From an uncultured Lachnospiraceae bacterium (GTDB lineage: Bacteria; Bacillota; Clostridia; Lachnospirales; Lachnospiraceae), in assembly GCA_902774915.1 (NCBI GenBank), contig CACYKH010000006.1:203432-267431 (forward strand): DNA of 64,000 bases, read 5' to 3'. A model generated the notes under the pieces. It was not told the origin of the DNA, searched no databases, and saw only the letters and a program-made list of their open reading frames with translations. Made by a program: the position numbers and the translations under genes. Of this stretch, positions 9,201 to 16,170 are shown one piece after another. How positions within the stretch are numbered: the stretch's first letter is position 1; every line of letters starts with the position of its first letter.

Positions 9201-12200
9201 TCGGAACTTGTTGAGGAATTAAATTCTGAAAATCCAACCTATGGAAATGCAGAACGTACAGCGGGCGATATTGAAGCGATAAGAACCATTCTGAATGAGC
9301 ATGTTGCAAAGTATAATGAATCCAGAAAGGTTTATGATAGAGAACAGAGGTGGGTTTATCCGGAGGATATCACCCCTGAAATAAGTGCCGAAAATAGATA
9401 CATTCATGCGAATGAAGATTTTTATATTCATAGCATACTGAAAAAAATAGCTCCTCGTTTTAGTAAGGAAAGTGAAAAGCGTCTTTTAGATAATTATAAA
9501 ATGATGGCTGAAACCAAGGAGGACTGGAAAGCGCGAAATAGTCTGGATGATATGACTGGAGGTCCAGCAACAAATAATAAACCAGAAGCGATTGAATATG
9601 CTGTGAAAATTATTATGGATGAGCTTCAGCTTCATCCGTATGGAGATCCTACTCTTGAGGATTTAAGATGGGAAATAGAAAACATTAAGTCTCCTCTTGA
9701 GAGTGATCTGGAGGATATTATTGAATATCCTCACGAGAAAGAGATAAATGAGCTGAAAGCCACGGAAAAAAGTGATGTTAATAAAGAGCTTCTTGATAGG
9801 GTTAATAGAAATCTCGCAAGACGAACTGATGACGCTTATGCGGTTATCTCAAGCGGTCTTAGTACTGAGAGACCAGCTGTAATTGTTGTGGCAGCAGGTG
9901 GATCCACAGTTGAAAAATATCACAATGGTGAATTTAAGAATTATTCAACTGAGGGGTTTGAGAATAAAGAAATTGAAGGCCCGGATTTAAACTACGCTAT
10001 TGAAAAGAAGCCTGAGCTTATACAGGTACTGAAGGATAATCCTCCTAAGATGACGCTGGAGGATAAAGCTAAGGTCTGTGAAATGGTCAAAATGATCAAG
10101 GCAGCAGGCTTTGTAAATAAAAATGCTCCAATAGAGCAGGGTACCAAGGTTTATGTACATGAAAAGCTTTTGGATGCTAAACATGCTTTGGAAGATGCTT
10201 TGCAGACTGGCGACATGAAAAAAATCCGTAAGGCAAATGTTGCTTACGAAGCTGAACATCAGAAGATGACTCAGATCTTCGAAAAAACAGAGGAGCTTTT
10301 CCCAAATACCAAGCTTGCTCCAGGAAACGTAGATACAATTCGTAATGGTGATGTGCCACCTGAATTTAGTACGAAACTCACTACAGAAAGCATAGTAAAT
10401 GGATTCTACCAGCTTGCTAATATGTGTGAAAATCTTGGCGTTTCTCCTGAGGAGTTTATTGATAATCCTGGAAAGCATATTATCGATTATGTGCAGAAGA
10501 GTTCTAAAGAAAAAGGTTTCGGAGTTTCAAACAAGATTCCTGGTAAATCCGGATTTATGGCTTCATACAGAGCTTTATATGAAAAGGGTATAAAGTATTC
10601 TAACAAAGAAAGTCTGGATAAGGATATGAACTTCCTGGGACCTGATCTTGTGGTTGATAGATGCATTAATGCCTATGCTCTCAGAGAAAGTGACGTTGAA
10701 AAACGTAATGATATGGAGAGATATCAGTCAATATTACAGAATCAGGTAACTAATATTATCGGAAGAGAAGAAGCCTACGTTAAAGTTTTATTTGAAATTC
10801 ATGATAATATGGAAAGTGTTCCGGCGGATTTAAAGCAGGAATTAAAGAATGGTCTTAAACATGCATTTGTAGAATGTGGAAATATTGAGAAGTATCATCT
10901 TCCAATGGACTACCTGGGTGCAAACGGGGAGCTTCTGGAAAAGCCAGATTATAATAAAGCGTTAAGAGCAAAGAATAAATACAATAAGATAATTGACAAT
11001 TATAAAAAGACTCTCAGTGAGTTGGCAGAAATTAATAAGATCAATGATGCTAATGCCGATAACGAAGAAATCAAGGATGTTGATTCAGATTTTGCGACTG
11101 CTGCAGTTGAAGAGTCGATGTTTGATTATCTGATGGCGCATCCTGAAGATGCTATGAAGCAGGAATACAAGGACCTGGAAAAAGTAGCTATGGGGGCTCA
11201 TAAGCAGCTTGGCCTTTCGGGTAAAAGTAACCTTGTTACTCAGTATAAAGAGTGGAAGCATAACTTCAATAAAGAGCTTGGGGATCTTCAGAAGGATGCA
11301 AGAAATAAAGACCTGGCGCTCAATAAAAACCTAAAATCCATGAATGCAAAACTAAGGAATCTTGCAGGTTTAGGTGACGACAATAGTGAGGCGATGCATG
11401 AATTCCTTCGCGAGCAATTTAAATATAATCAGGCGATTGAAAATAGAATAAAGGAACTGGCTGAGGATTATAAAGCGAACAGAGTTACTGAAAACTATTT
11501 TACAAACAGGATTGAGCATTTGCTGGATCTTAAGAGTGATCTTAGTACAGATGTTAAGGAGCCGCCAACATTCTTTGATACTAACAATCCGGATGCTTTC
11601 GAACGAGATGCTCAGATGATAAATAACAGAGTCAGGGTAAAGAGTAAAAAGCGTCTTAGTAGTCTTGAAAGCTATAAGGAATGGAAATTAAAACAGTCTG
11701 ACATGAGAGGCAAGCTTGAGGAAAGTGATCTGACGGCGGAAGACTGGAAAATGCTTTATGAAGCAGAGATGCAAGCAGCTGGTCTTAAAGTAAATGATCT
11801 TCCTGAAGGCTATAAAGAATTAGAAAATGGCATGGTTATAAACGAAAAAGTTGCCAGAGAAGATATTAGTCTTTCTGATTATCTGGTTGGAAAGTTTACT
11901 CCGAAGAAGAGAGTTTCTTATGAAGACAGAAAGCGAACTTTGATGGATGATCTTTCTAATAAGCCAAATAGCCTTGCAAGTATAGCTGCGGATAAGAAGC
12001 GTAGTAAGCCTGAAAGAGAAGCTGCTGAAAAAGAAATAATGCAGCATATTGCTGAAGCGATAGCGGCAAAAACCTTTGAAGAGAATAAGGGCAACATCCC
12101 TGGTGGAGTCAGTGAGGGGACCTTTGTCAGAAGAATGGTAAATGAACAAAGCTACTCAACTGTGACTAGTCCACTTATCAATACTGTTGTTGCTTCTGTA

Positions 12201-12506
12201 GCTCGTGTTGGACAAAAAGGTGGCGCAGTTAAACATAAGGCTTTGGTAGATACCGTGGTTGATATGATAGACGATAATTCTATTGTCAAAGCATGTGATA
12301 AGGATCAGAAGTATCTGAAGGATTTGGAAAACAATCCATCTTTGATCAACAGGGCTTCTCCTGGTATGGATTATACAAGAAAGAGGATGTCCAAGGGAGT
12401 TAATGATCATTTAGGCATAAAAACTCCAAAACAGGTTCAAAGAAATAACCAGCCAAAGAATTTGAAACAGTCTGGCAATAAACCAGAAGGTATGACGGCA
12501 GGATAA
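6219..12506 (+). CDS. Giant hypothetical protein, 2095 aa
   Basis: Not recognised. One uninterrupted frame of 2095 codons, giving a very large soluble protein rich in Lys, Glu, Asp and Asn, predicted mainly helical, without signal peptide, membrane segment or sorting signal. A motif occurs at least twice: YKKWFAKESS...FTKEDWQDLYRGEL starting near residue 626 and YKEWKLKQSD...LTAEDWKMLYEAEM near residue 1819; a shorter YKEWKHNF echo lies between them. One short hydrophobic strand (RPAVIVVAAGGSTV) occurs near residue 1220. The C-terminus is basic and Asn/Gln/Lys-rich, like that of the 604-aa partner. ATG 6219 has AGAAGG upstream. The size and internal repeats would suit a scaffold, a large effector or a structural protein; none of these can be shown from sequence. 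Confidence 0.8.
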   Translation: MKEVEEKKQPVKSDLQILDERNQKLTLHNKLSKEDLDWFNKECTRCFNTYLYQLNRRRSGDNAVKAMLIADYNMPPDKVMTAMSDMTGEQFKAYFQDFLNRYANPNKTPEENIRELGKMKARMYKNIGELSLPVFKEPITIEQVEKYQETFDAFKLFEIDMEQDYEYLDSKDRYPIQSNAYFEGTASSETYAQDKAKYMLYAQNMVNTLSELYNPEYSQQMKAEFLYTVKPFFLKYNGKKLKDISPKEFTNGIAIFSALGARRKARKKGDDGNFIREEENPEFDEYLQGKRTNISTEKSLDESRTTFEAGLRDLSKDSILGEAGKFLKEGITGYDNLFTHEVLHTENVLTLSQDTKNEIIKAYYNTLRGINKGLVPMQLSPAVRDEFDLFRIPGGLTIRQYVEQHYAGKTPEEKRQAMVIESMRNVFDGGLEVDYFEIDKDYNFTRQMGVKIKAESELAKDETEFSDFQSRLDETQKDREDLFLGGDGKAITDVQKMSEEEIESAVRLYDEIVGPMVTRDAYQFYKGTHPSWSEFDQFKIGDRTLREAMGKEKYDQILAQENGKDLIKAEIIRLSADPAVPFSFTAIRYDQIKKKFSNTDPFEIISGAIKAKILVEKPYLESMDTYKKWFAKESSINTKSFTKEDWQDLYRGELRSSANSGFIDSERIISQNDLRGKVDEDIKAEMGLQYVYSTFGSEPKFIQQFAGDANGEGAVYSADQFKQYLYPVDSGSFTNDEFALMAFLVSTTPEAMEGDVYPGVGKHLTNEEKVELKSGEWTNDLRNGDKNIGKYLGTAINPARKYTSELIDINDRGNSQELASAVAKGISKVLQSVKAARDLDKPDGIFAFNGHILKETFNLLDAHPDLAADVGVFLPDGDMEFAKATVKLVEMQDECFIAQNFIENNNYFRQAMDPDELQENVEKIATFEHFASRWNKSIEESLEATHKSKDYKNYEKKVKEASKIEGLTAEEQLAYKESYNLKMKMEESNNLNVDSELVEELNSENPTYGNAERTAGDIEAIRTILNEHVAKYNESRKVYDREQRWVYPEDITPEISAENRYIHANEDFYIHSILKKIAPRFSKESEKRLLDNYKMMAETKEDWKARNSLDDMTGGPATNNKPEAIEYAVKIIMDELQLHPYGDPTLEDLRWEIENIKSPLESDLEDIIEYPHEKEINELKATEKSDVNKELLDRVNRNLARRTDDAYAVISSGLSTERPAVIVVAAGGSTVEKYHNGEFKNYSTEGFENKEIEGPDLNYAIEKKPELIQVLKDNPPKMTLEDKAKVCEMVKMIKAAGFVNKNAPIEQGTKVYVHEKLLDAKHALEDALQTGDMKKIRKANVAYEAEHQKMTQIFEKTEELFPNTKLAPGNVDTIRNGDVPPEFSTKLTTESIVNGFYQLANMCENLGVSPEEFIDNPGKHIIDYVQKSSKEKGFGVSNKIPGKSGFMASYRALYEKGIKYSNKESLDKDMNFLGPDLVVDRCINAYALRESDVEKRNDMERYQSILQNQVTNIIGREEAYVKVLFEIHDNMESVPADLKQELKNGLKHAFVECGNIEKYHLPMDYLGANGELLEKPDYNKALRAKNKYNKIIDNYKKTLSELAEINKINDANADNEEIKDVDSDFATAAVEESMFDYLMAHPEDAMKQEYKDLEKVAMGAHKQLGLSGKSNLVTQYKEWKHNFNKELGDLQKDARNKDLALNKNLKSMNAKLRNLAGLGDDNSEAMHEFLREQFKYNQAIENRIKELAEDYKANRVTENYFTNRIEHLLDLKSDLSTDVKEPPTFFDTNNPDAFERDAQMINNRVRVKSKKRLSSLESYKEWKLKQSDMRGKLEESDLTAEDWKMLYEAEMQAAGLKVNDLPEGYKELENGMVINEKVAREDISLSDYLVGKFTPKKRVSYEDRKRTLMDDLSNKPNSLASIAADKKRSKPEREAAEKEIMQHIAEAIAAKTFEENKGNIPGGVSEGTFVRRMVNEQSYSTVTSPLINTVVASVARVGQKGGAVKHKALVDTVVDMIDDNSIVKACDKDQKYLKDLENNPSLINRASPGMDYTRKRMSKGVNDHLGIKTPKQVQRNNQPKNLKQSGNKPEGMTAG

Positions 12507-12530
12507 CAAAAGCTTTTGGAAAGTATTTTG

Positions 12531-12567
12531 ACAGAGTTCGGATTATTCCGGACTCTGTTTTTATTTT
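12531..12567 (+). terminator. Intrinsic terminator of the giant-protein operon
   Basis: Twelve-bp stem ACAGAGTTCGGA/TCCGGACTCTGT (one G-T pair), 4-base loop, then TTTTATTTT. Confidence 0.88.
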
Positions 12568-12679
12568 GAGTAGTTGAAAAATGAACGGGTTTTCATCTTT
12601 TGCACAAAAATAAAATGATAGAAAAATGAAATTTCGTGAAAAACACACAACAAAATTGATGAAATTATGGAAGTTATTA

Positions 12680-12711
12680 TGATTGAATGTGATTGAATTT
12701 GATTATATAAT
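12680..12711 (+). promoter_or_regulatory. Fructose operon promoter with three 10-bp direct repeats (FruR operator)
   Basis: The promoter is TTGAAT (12683-12688), 17-base spacer, TATAAT (12706-12711). Exactly overlaying it are three head-to-tail 10-mers, TGATTGAATG, TGATTGAATT and TGATTATATA, starting at 12680, 12690 and 12700. DeoR-family sugar repressors bind direct repeats of this kind; the DeoR-type gene at the end of this operon is the obvious candidate. Binding would cover both promoter boxes. A related TTGATGAAAT lies just upstream at 12656. Confidence 0.72.
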
Positions 12712-12741
12712 GATATTATTGATGTACATAGGAGGTGGAAC

Positions 12742-13647
12742 ATGGTTTATACCGTAACTTTTAACCCTTCTCTGGATTATATCGTGACTGTTGACGATTT
12801 TAAGCTTGGCCTTACTAACAGGACATCATCTGAGTTGATGCTGCCAGGTGGTAAGGGCATTAATGTATCCATAGTTCTCAGTAATCTTGGAATTGAAAAT
12901 TCGGCTATTTATTTTTCAGCTGGATTTGTGGGCGACGAGATTACAAGGAGAATTAAAGAAAGCGGAATCAGTTCGGAAGAGATTAGACTGAACAACGGCT
13001 GTTCGAGGATAAATCTTAAGTTAAAATCCATCGATGGAACCGAGATAAATGGGATGGGACCTGATATCTCTGATGATGACATTAAAGAACTGTATAAAAA
13101 ACTGGATAAGATTAAAGAGGGGGATACACTGGTGCTTGCTGGTAGTATTCCATCCACCATGCCGGAGACAATATACAGTGATATCATGGAATATCTGGAA
13201 GGAAGAGGAATAAGGATTGTAGTTGATGCAACAAAGGATCTTCTGATGAATGTTCTCAAATACAAGCCTTTCCTGATTAAACCAAATAACCATGAGCTGG
13301 GAGAGATATTTGGGGTGACACTTGAGACCCGGGAGAGCGTTGTGCCTTATGCACAGAAGCTTCTTGAACAGGGGGCTCAGAATGTGATCGTTTCTATGGC
13401 TGGCGAAGGAGCGGTTTTTGTGGCTGGAAATGGTGAGGTACACCTGAGAGAAGCTCCTAAGGGCAAATTGGTAAACGGAGTGGGAGCCGGTGATTCTATG
13501 GTTGCTGGCTTCATAGCGGGATATCTGACAGAAGGTAATCTTCTCCATGCATTTAAGATGGGGCTGAGCACCGGATCTGCCAGCGCGTTTTCAGAATATC
13601 TGGCTACAAAAGAAGAGGTCATGAAGGTTTATGAAACAGTAGAATAA
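12742..13647 (+). CDS. fruK: 1-phosphofructokinase
   Basis: PfkB-family kinase of 301 aa converting fructose-1-phosphate and ATP to fructose-1,6-bisphosphate. The N-terminus MVYTVTFNPSLDYIV and the substrate loop LPGGKGINVS are typical of FruK and the related tagatose kinases. The ATP/catalytic motif GAGD is at residues 248-251, with Asp251 as catalytic base. ATG 12742 has a strong AGGAGGTGG site. It is the first gene of the fructose operon and is followed at 46 bases by the fructose PTS permease, which supports FruK rather than LacC. Confidence 0.95.
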   Translation: MVYTVTFNPSLDYIVTVDDFKLGLTNRTSSELMLPGGKGINVSIVLSNLGIENSAIYFSAGFVGDEITRRIKESGISSEEIRLNNGCSRINLKLKSIDGTEINGMGPDISDDDIKELYKKLDKIKEGDTLVLAGSIPSTMPETIYSDIMEYLEGRGIRIVVDATKDLLMNVLKYKPFLIKPNNHELGEIFGVTLETRESVVPYAQKLLEQGAQNVIVSMAGEGAVFVAGNGEVHLREAPKGKLVNGVGAGDSMVAGFIAGYLTEGNLLHAFKMGLSTGSASAFSEYLATKEEVMKVYETVE

Positions 13648-13693
13648 AGCCTGACAGACCAGGGGTATTTTTGTTAAAAAAGGAGGGTAAAAA

Positions 13694-15775
13694 ATGAGGA
13701 TTACAGAACTTCTGGATAAGAAGAGTATAAGTCTTGAGGCGGCACCGAAATCTAAAAACGAATGTCTGGATATGGCGGTCGACCTTATGGCAGCCAGCGG
13801 TAAGCTAACGGATAAGGAAGCGTACAAAAAACTGGTATACGCTCGTGAAGAAGAGAGTACCACAGGAGTTGGCGAGGGAATAGCTATCCCTCATGGAAAA
13901 GGTGATTGTGTAAGCAAGCCTGGGCTTGCTGCAATGGTAATCAAGGATGGAGTGGAATACGAAGCTCTGGATGATGAGCCTGTAAATATTCTTTTCCTTA
14001 TTGCTGCACCTGATACAGAAGATAATGTTCATCTTGATGTATTATCAAAGCTTTCGATGATGCTCATGGATGAAGATTTTAGAAATAACCTCATAAATGC
14101 TAAAGATGCTGATGAATTCCTCAGTATCATTGATAAGGCAGATGAGGAAAGAGGCAGTGTTGATGAGAGTCTCGCAGAGACATCTATAGCAGACGACGAT
14201 TCAGACGGCCTTAAGGTTGTGGCTGTTACATCATGTCCTACTGGTATAGCTCATACATATATGGCTGCTGAAGGTCTTGAGAAGGCTGCAAATAAAGCGG
14301 GCATTAAGATCAAGATTGAAACAAGAGGATCATCGGGTGCAAAGAATGTGCTCAGTGATGCAGATATTGAAGCTGCTGACTGTGTAGTTGTTACAGCAGA
14401 TTCAAAGGTTCCTATGGACCGTTTCAAGGGTAAGAAGCTTATTCAGAGAAAGGTTGCTGATGGAATAAACAAAGCTGATGAGATTATGGGTATTGTCAAG
14501 GAAGGAAGTGCTCCTGTTTATTCAGGAGGAGGTTCAGAGGAAGTTGCTGAATCATCTGAGGATAAGGGCAGTGCAGGACATAAGGTCTACACCTGGCTTA
14601 TGAATGGTGTTTCACATATGCTGCCATTCGTTATTGGTGGAGGTATCCTGGTAGCTATTGCATTCCTTATTGATACTATAGCAGGCTATGGTGCATCTGG
14701 TGGTGGTGACTTTGGTAGTATCACTCCACTTGCAGCACTTCTGAAGTATATTGGTGGTCTCGCAATGGGACTTATGGTTCCGGTTCTTGCTGGATATATA
14801 GCATATGCTATAGCTGACAGACCTGGTCTTGCAGTTGGTTTTGTTGGTGGTATGCTTGCTTCAAGTGGTAATGCTTTACTTTCAGGTTACACATTTGCAG
14901 AGGGAGCTCTTGTAGATGGAAAGGCTCTGGGCGGATTCGGTGAATTCCTTTCAAAGTTTGCTTTCCAGCAGCCAAATGGTGGTAATACAGTTTCAGGATT
15001 CCTGGGTGGCATTATCGCTGGATTCCTTGCAGGTTTCCTTGTACTTGGTCTTCAGAAGTTATGTGCAAATCTGCCACAGGCATTAGATGGAATTAAACCA
15101 ACACTTATTTATCCGCTTGTTGGTATTTTCCTTGAAGGCATTATTATGTGCTTCATTCTTAACCCACTTATCGGACTTGCAAATACAGGACTTTCAAATA
15201 TGCTTACAGCTATTTCAGATGCAGGTATGCTTACAGTACTTGGACTCATACTTGGAGCTATGATGGCTATAGATATGGGAGGCCCTATTAACAAAGCTGC
15301 ATATGTATTCGGTGTAGGTATGCTTACTCAGGCTGCAGATTATCTTAATTCAGGTATGTCAGCAGATGATCCTAAGGTTGTTGCATGTTACGTATCAATG
15401 GCAGCAATCATGGTTGGTGGAATGGTTCCTCCAGTGGGTATTGCACTTGCATGCTGGATATTTCCTAAGAAGTTTACAAAGGCAGAGAGAGGCTCTGCAG
15501 TATCAAACGTAGTTATGGGTGCTTCATTTATTACAGAGGGTGCTATTCCTTTTGCAGCAGCAGATCCGCTTCATGTTATTCCATGTACAATGGTTGGAGC
15601 AGGAGTTGCTGGATTCCTTGCAGCACTTTTCAAATGTACACTTATGGCTCCTCACGGTGGAATTTTCGTATTCGCTACTGTAGGAAATCCATTTATGTAC
15701 ATAGTATCCTGGCTGGTAGGTTCAGTTATTACATGTGTAATGCTTGGATTTATTAAGAGACCAGCTGAACAGTAA
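13694..15775 (+). CDS. fruA: Fructose-specific PTS enzyme IIABC
   Basis: Single-chain transporter of 693 aa that imports fructose and phosphorylates it to fructose-1-phosphate. Domain order is IIA (about 1-150) with active His67 in IAIPHGKG, IIB (about 173-275) with phosphocysteine Cys181 in VTSCPTGIAHT, then IIC (about 295-690) with about eight to ten membrane segments and the AMDMGGPINKAAY-like signature of the Fru family near residue 520. The A and B domains are joined by a short Asp/Glu-rich linker. AGGAGGG precedes ATG 13694. It accepts phosphate from HPr, encoded directly downstream. Confidence 0.95.
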   Translation: MRITELLDKKSISLEAAPKSKNECLDMAVDLMAASGKLTDKEAYKKLVYAREEESTTGVGEGIAIPHGKGDCVSKPGLAAMVIKDGVEYEALDDEPVNILFLIAAPDTEDNVHLDVLSKLSMMLMDEDFRNNLINAKDADEFLSIIDKADEERGSVDESLAETSIADDDSDGLKVVAVTSCPTGIAHTYMAAEGLEKAANKAGIKIKIETRGSSGAKNVLSDADIEAADCVVVTADSKVPMDRFKGKKLIQRKVADGINKADEIMGIVKEGSAPVYSGGGSEEVAESSEDKGSAGHKVYTWLMNGVSHMLPFVIGGGILVAIAFLIDTIAGYGASGGGDFGSITPLAALLKYIGGLAMGLMVPVLAGYIAYAIADRPGLAVGFVGGMLASSGNALLSGYTFAEGALVDGKALGGFGEFLSKFAFQQPNGGNTVSGFLGGIIAGFLAGFLVLGLQKLCANLPQALDGIKPTLIYPLVGIFLEGIIMCFILNPLIGLANTGLSNMLTAISDAGMLTVLGLILGAMMAIDMGGPINKAAYVFGVGMLTQAADYLNSGMSADDPKVVACYVSMAAIMVGGMVPPVGIALACWIFPKKFTKAERGSAVSNVVMGASFITEGAIPFAAADPLHVIPCTMVGAGVAGFLAALFKCTLMAPHGGIFVFATVGNPFMYIVSWLVGSVITCVMLGFIKRPAEQ

Positions 15776-15784
15776 AACTTAAGT

Positions 15785-15802
15785 CTCCATCTGAGTATGG
15801 AG
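15785..15802 (+). other. Intercistronic hairpin before ptsH
   Basis: CTCCAT-ctgagt-ATGGAG forms a 6-bp stem between fruA and ptsH. It has no T-run and so is not an intrinsic terminator; it could help define the 5' end of a processed ptsH message. Confidence 0.4.
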
Positions 15803-15834
15803 GGTGAAAATATAATACAGGAGGTTACAACAAA

Positions 15835-16092
15835 ATGGTAAGTTTTGAGTACACAATCAAGGATGTGCATGGTATCCATGCAAGACCAGCAACAGATCTT
15901 TTCAAAATGACAAAACAGTATGAGTCAGTTGTAAAGGTTGCAAAGGGAGATAAGGAAGTTCCTTTTAAGGGAGTTATGGGTGTTATGTCTCTGGGAGCAA
16001 AGCAGGGAGATACAGTTAAATTCTCTTTTGAAGGACCTGATGAAGAAACAGAGATGGCTGCGGTTAAAGAATTCGTAGAAGCAAATCTGTAA
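15835..16092 (+). CDS. ptsH: Phosphocarrier protein HPr with Gly at position 46
   Basis: HPr-family protein of 85 aa that passes phosphate from enzyme I to the fructose IIA domain. The active-site His15 is in GIHARPAT. The regulatory region reads FKGVMGVMSLG, so the residue at position 46 is Gly (codon GGA) where Bacillus-type HPr has Ser46, the target of HPr kinase. It should thus be fully active in transport but unable to serve as P-Ser-HPr corepressor of CcpA. AGGAGG lies upstream of ATG 15835. Hairpins flank the gene on both sides. Either this is a fructose-dedicated HPr with another elsewhere, or this organism lacks Ser46 signalling. Confidence 0.93.
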   Translation: MVSFEYTIKDVHGIHARPATDLFKMTKQYESVVKVAKGDKEVPFKGVMGVMSLGAKQGDTVKFSFEGPDEETEMAAVKEFVEANL

Positions 16093-16109
16093 AACAGTGA
16101 GTAAATAAG

Positions 16110-16147
16110 CCCATCCTTATTTCTTTATCAAAAGAGATAAGGGTGGG
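16110..16147 (+). other. Long intercistronic hairpin between ptsH and fbp
   Basis: A 17-bp stem (16110-16126 with 16131-16147, two G-T pairs) with the 4-base loop ATCA. No T-run follows, so transcripts can continue into fbp. It could protect an upstream ptsH message from 3' exonucleases, raising HPr relative to the enzymes, or act as a partial terminator. Confidence 0.65.
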
Positions 16148-16170
16148 TATCTGCTGTTGGAGGGTATGAT

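Noticed and set aside
12573-12660. Catabolite-responsive (cre) site before fruK
   Set aside because: TGAAAA...TTTTCA dyads are present but the central CG pattern of cre is absent.
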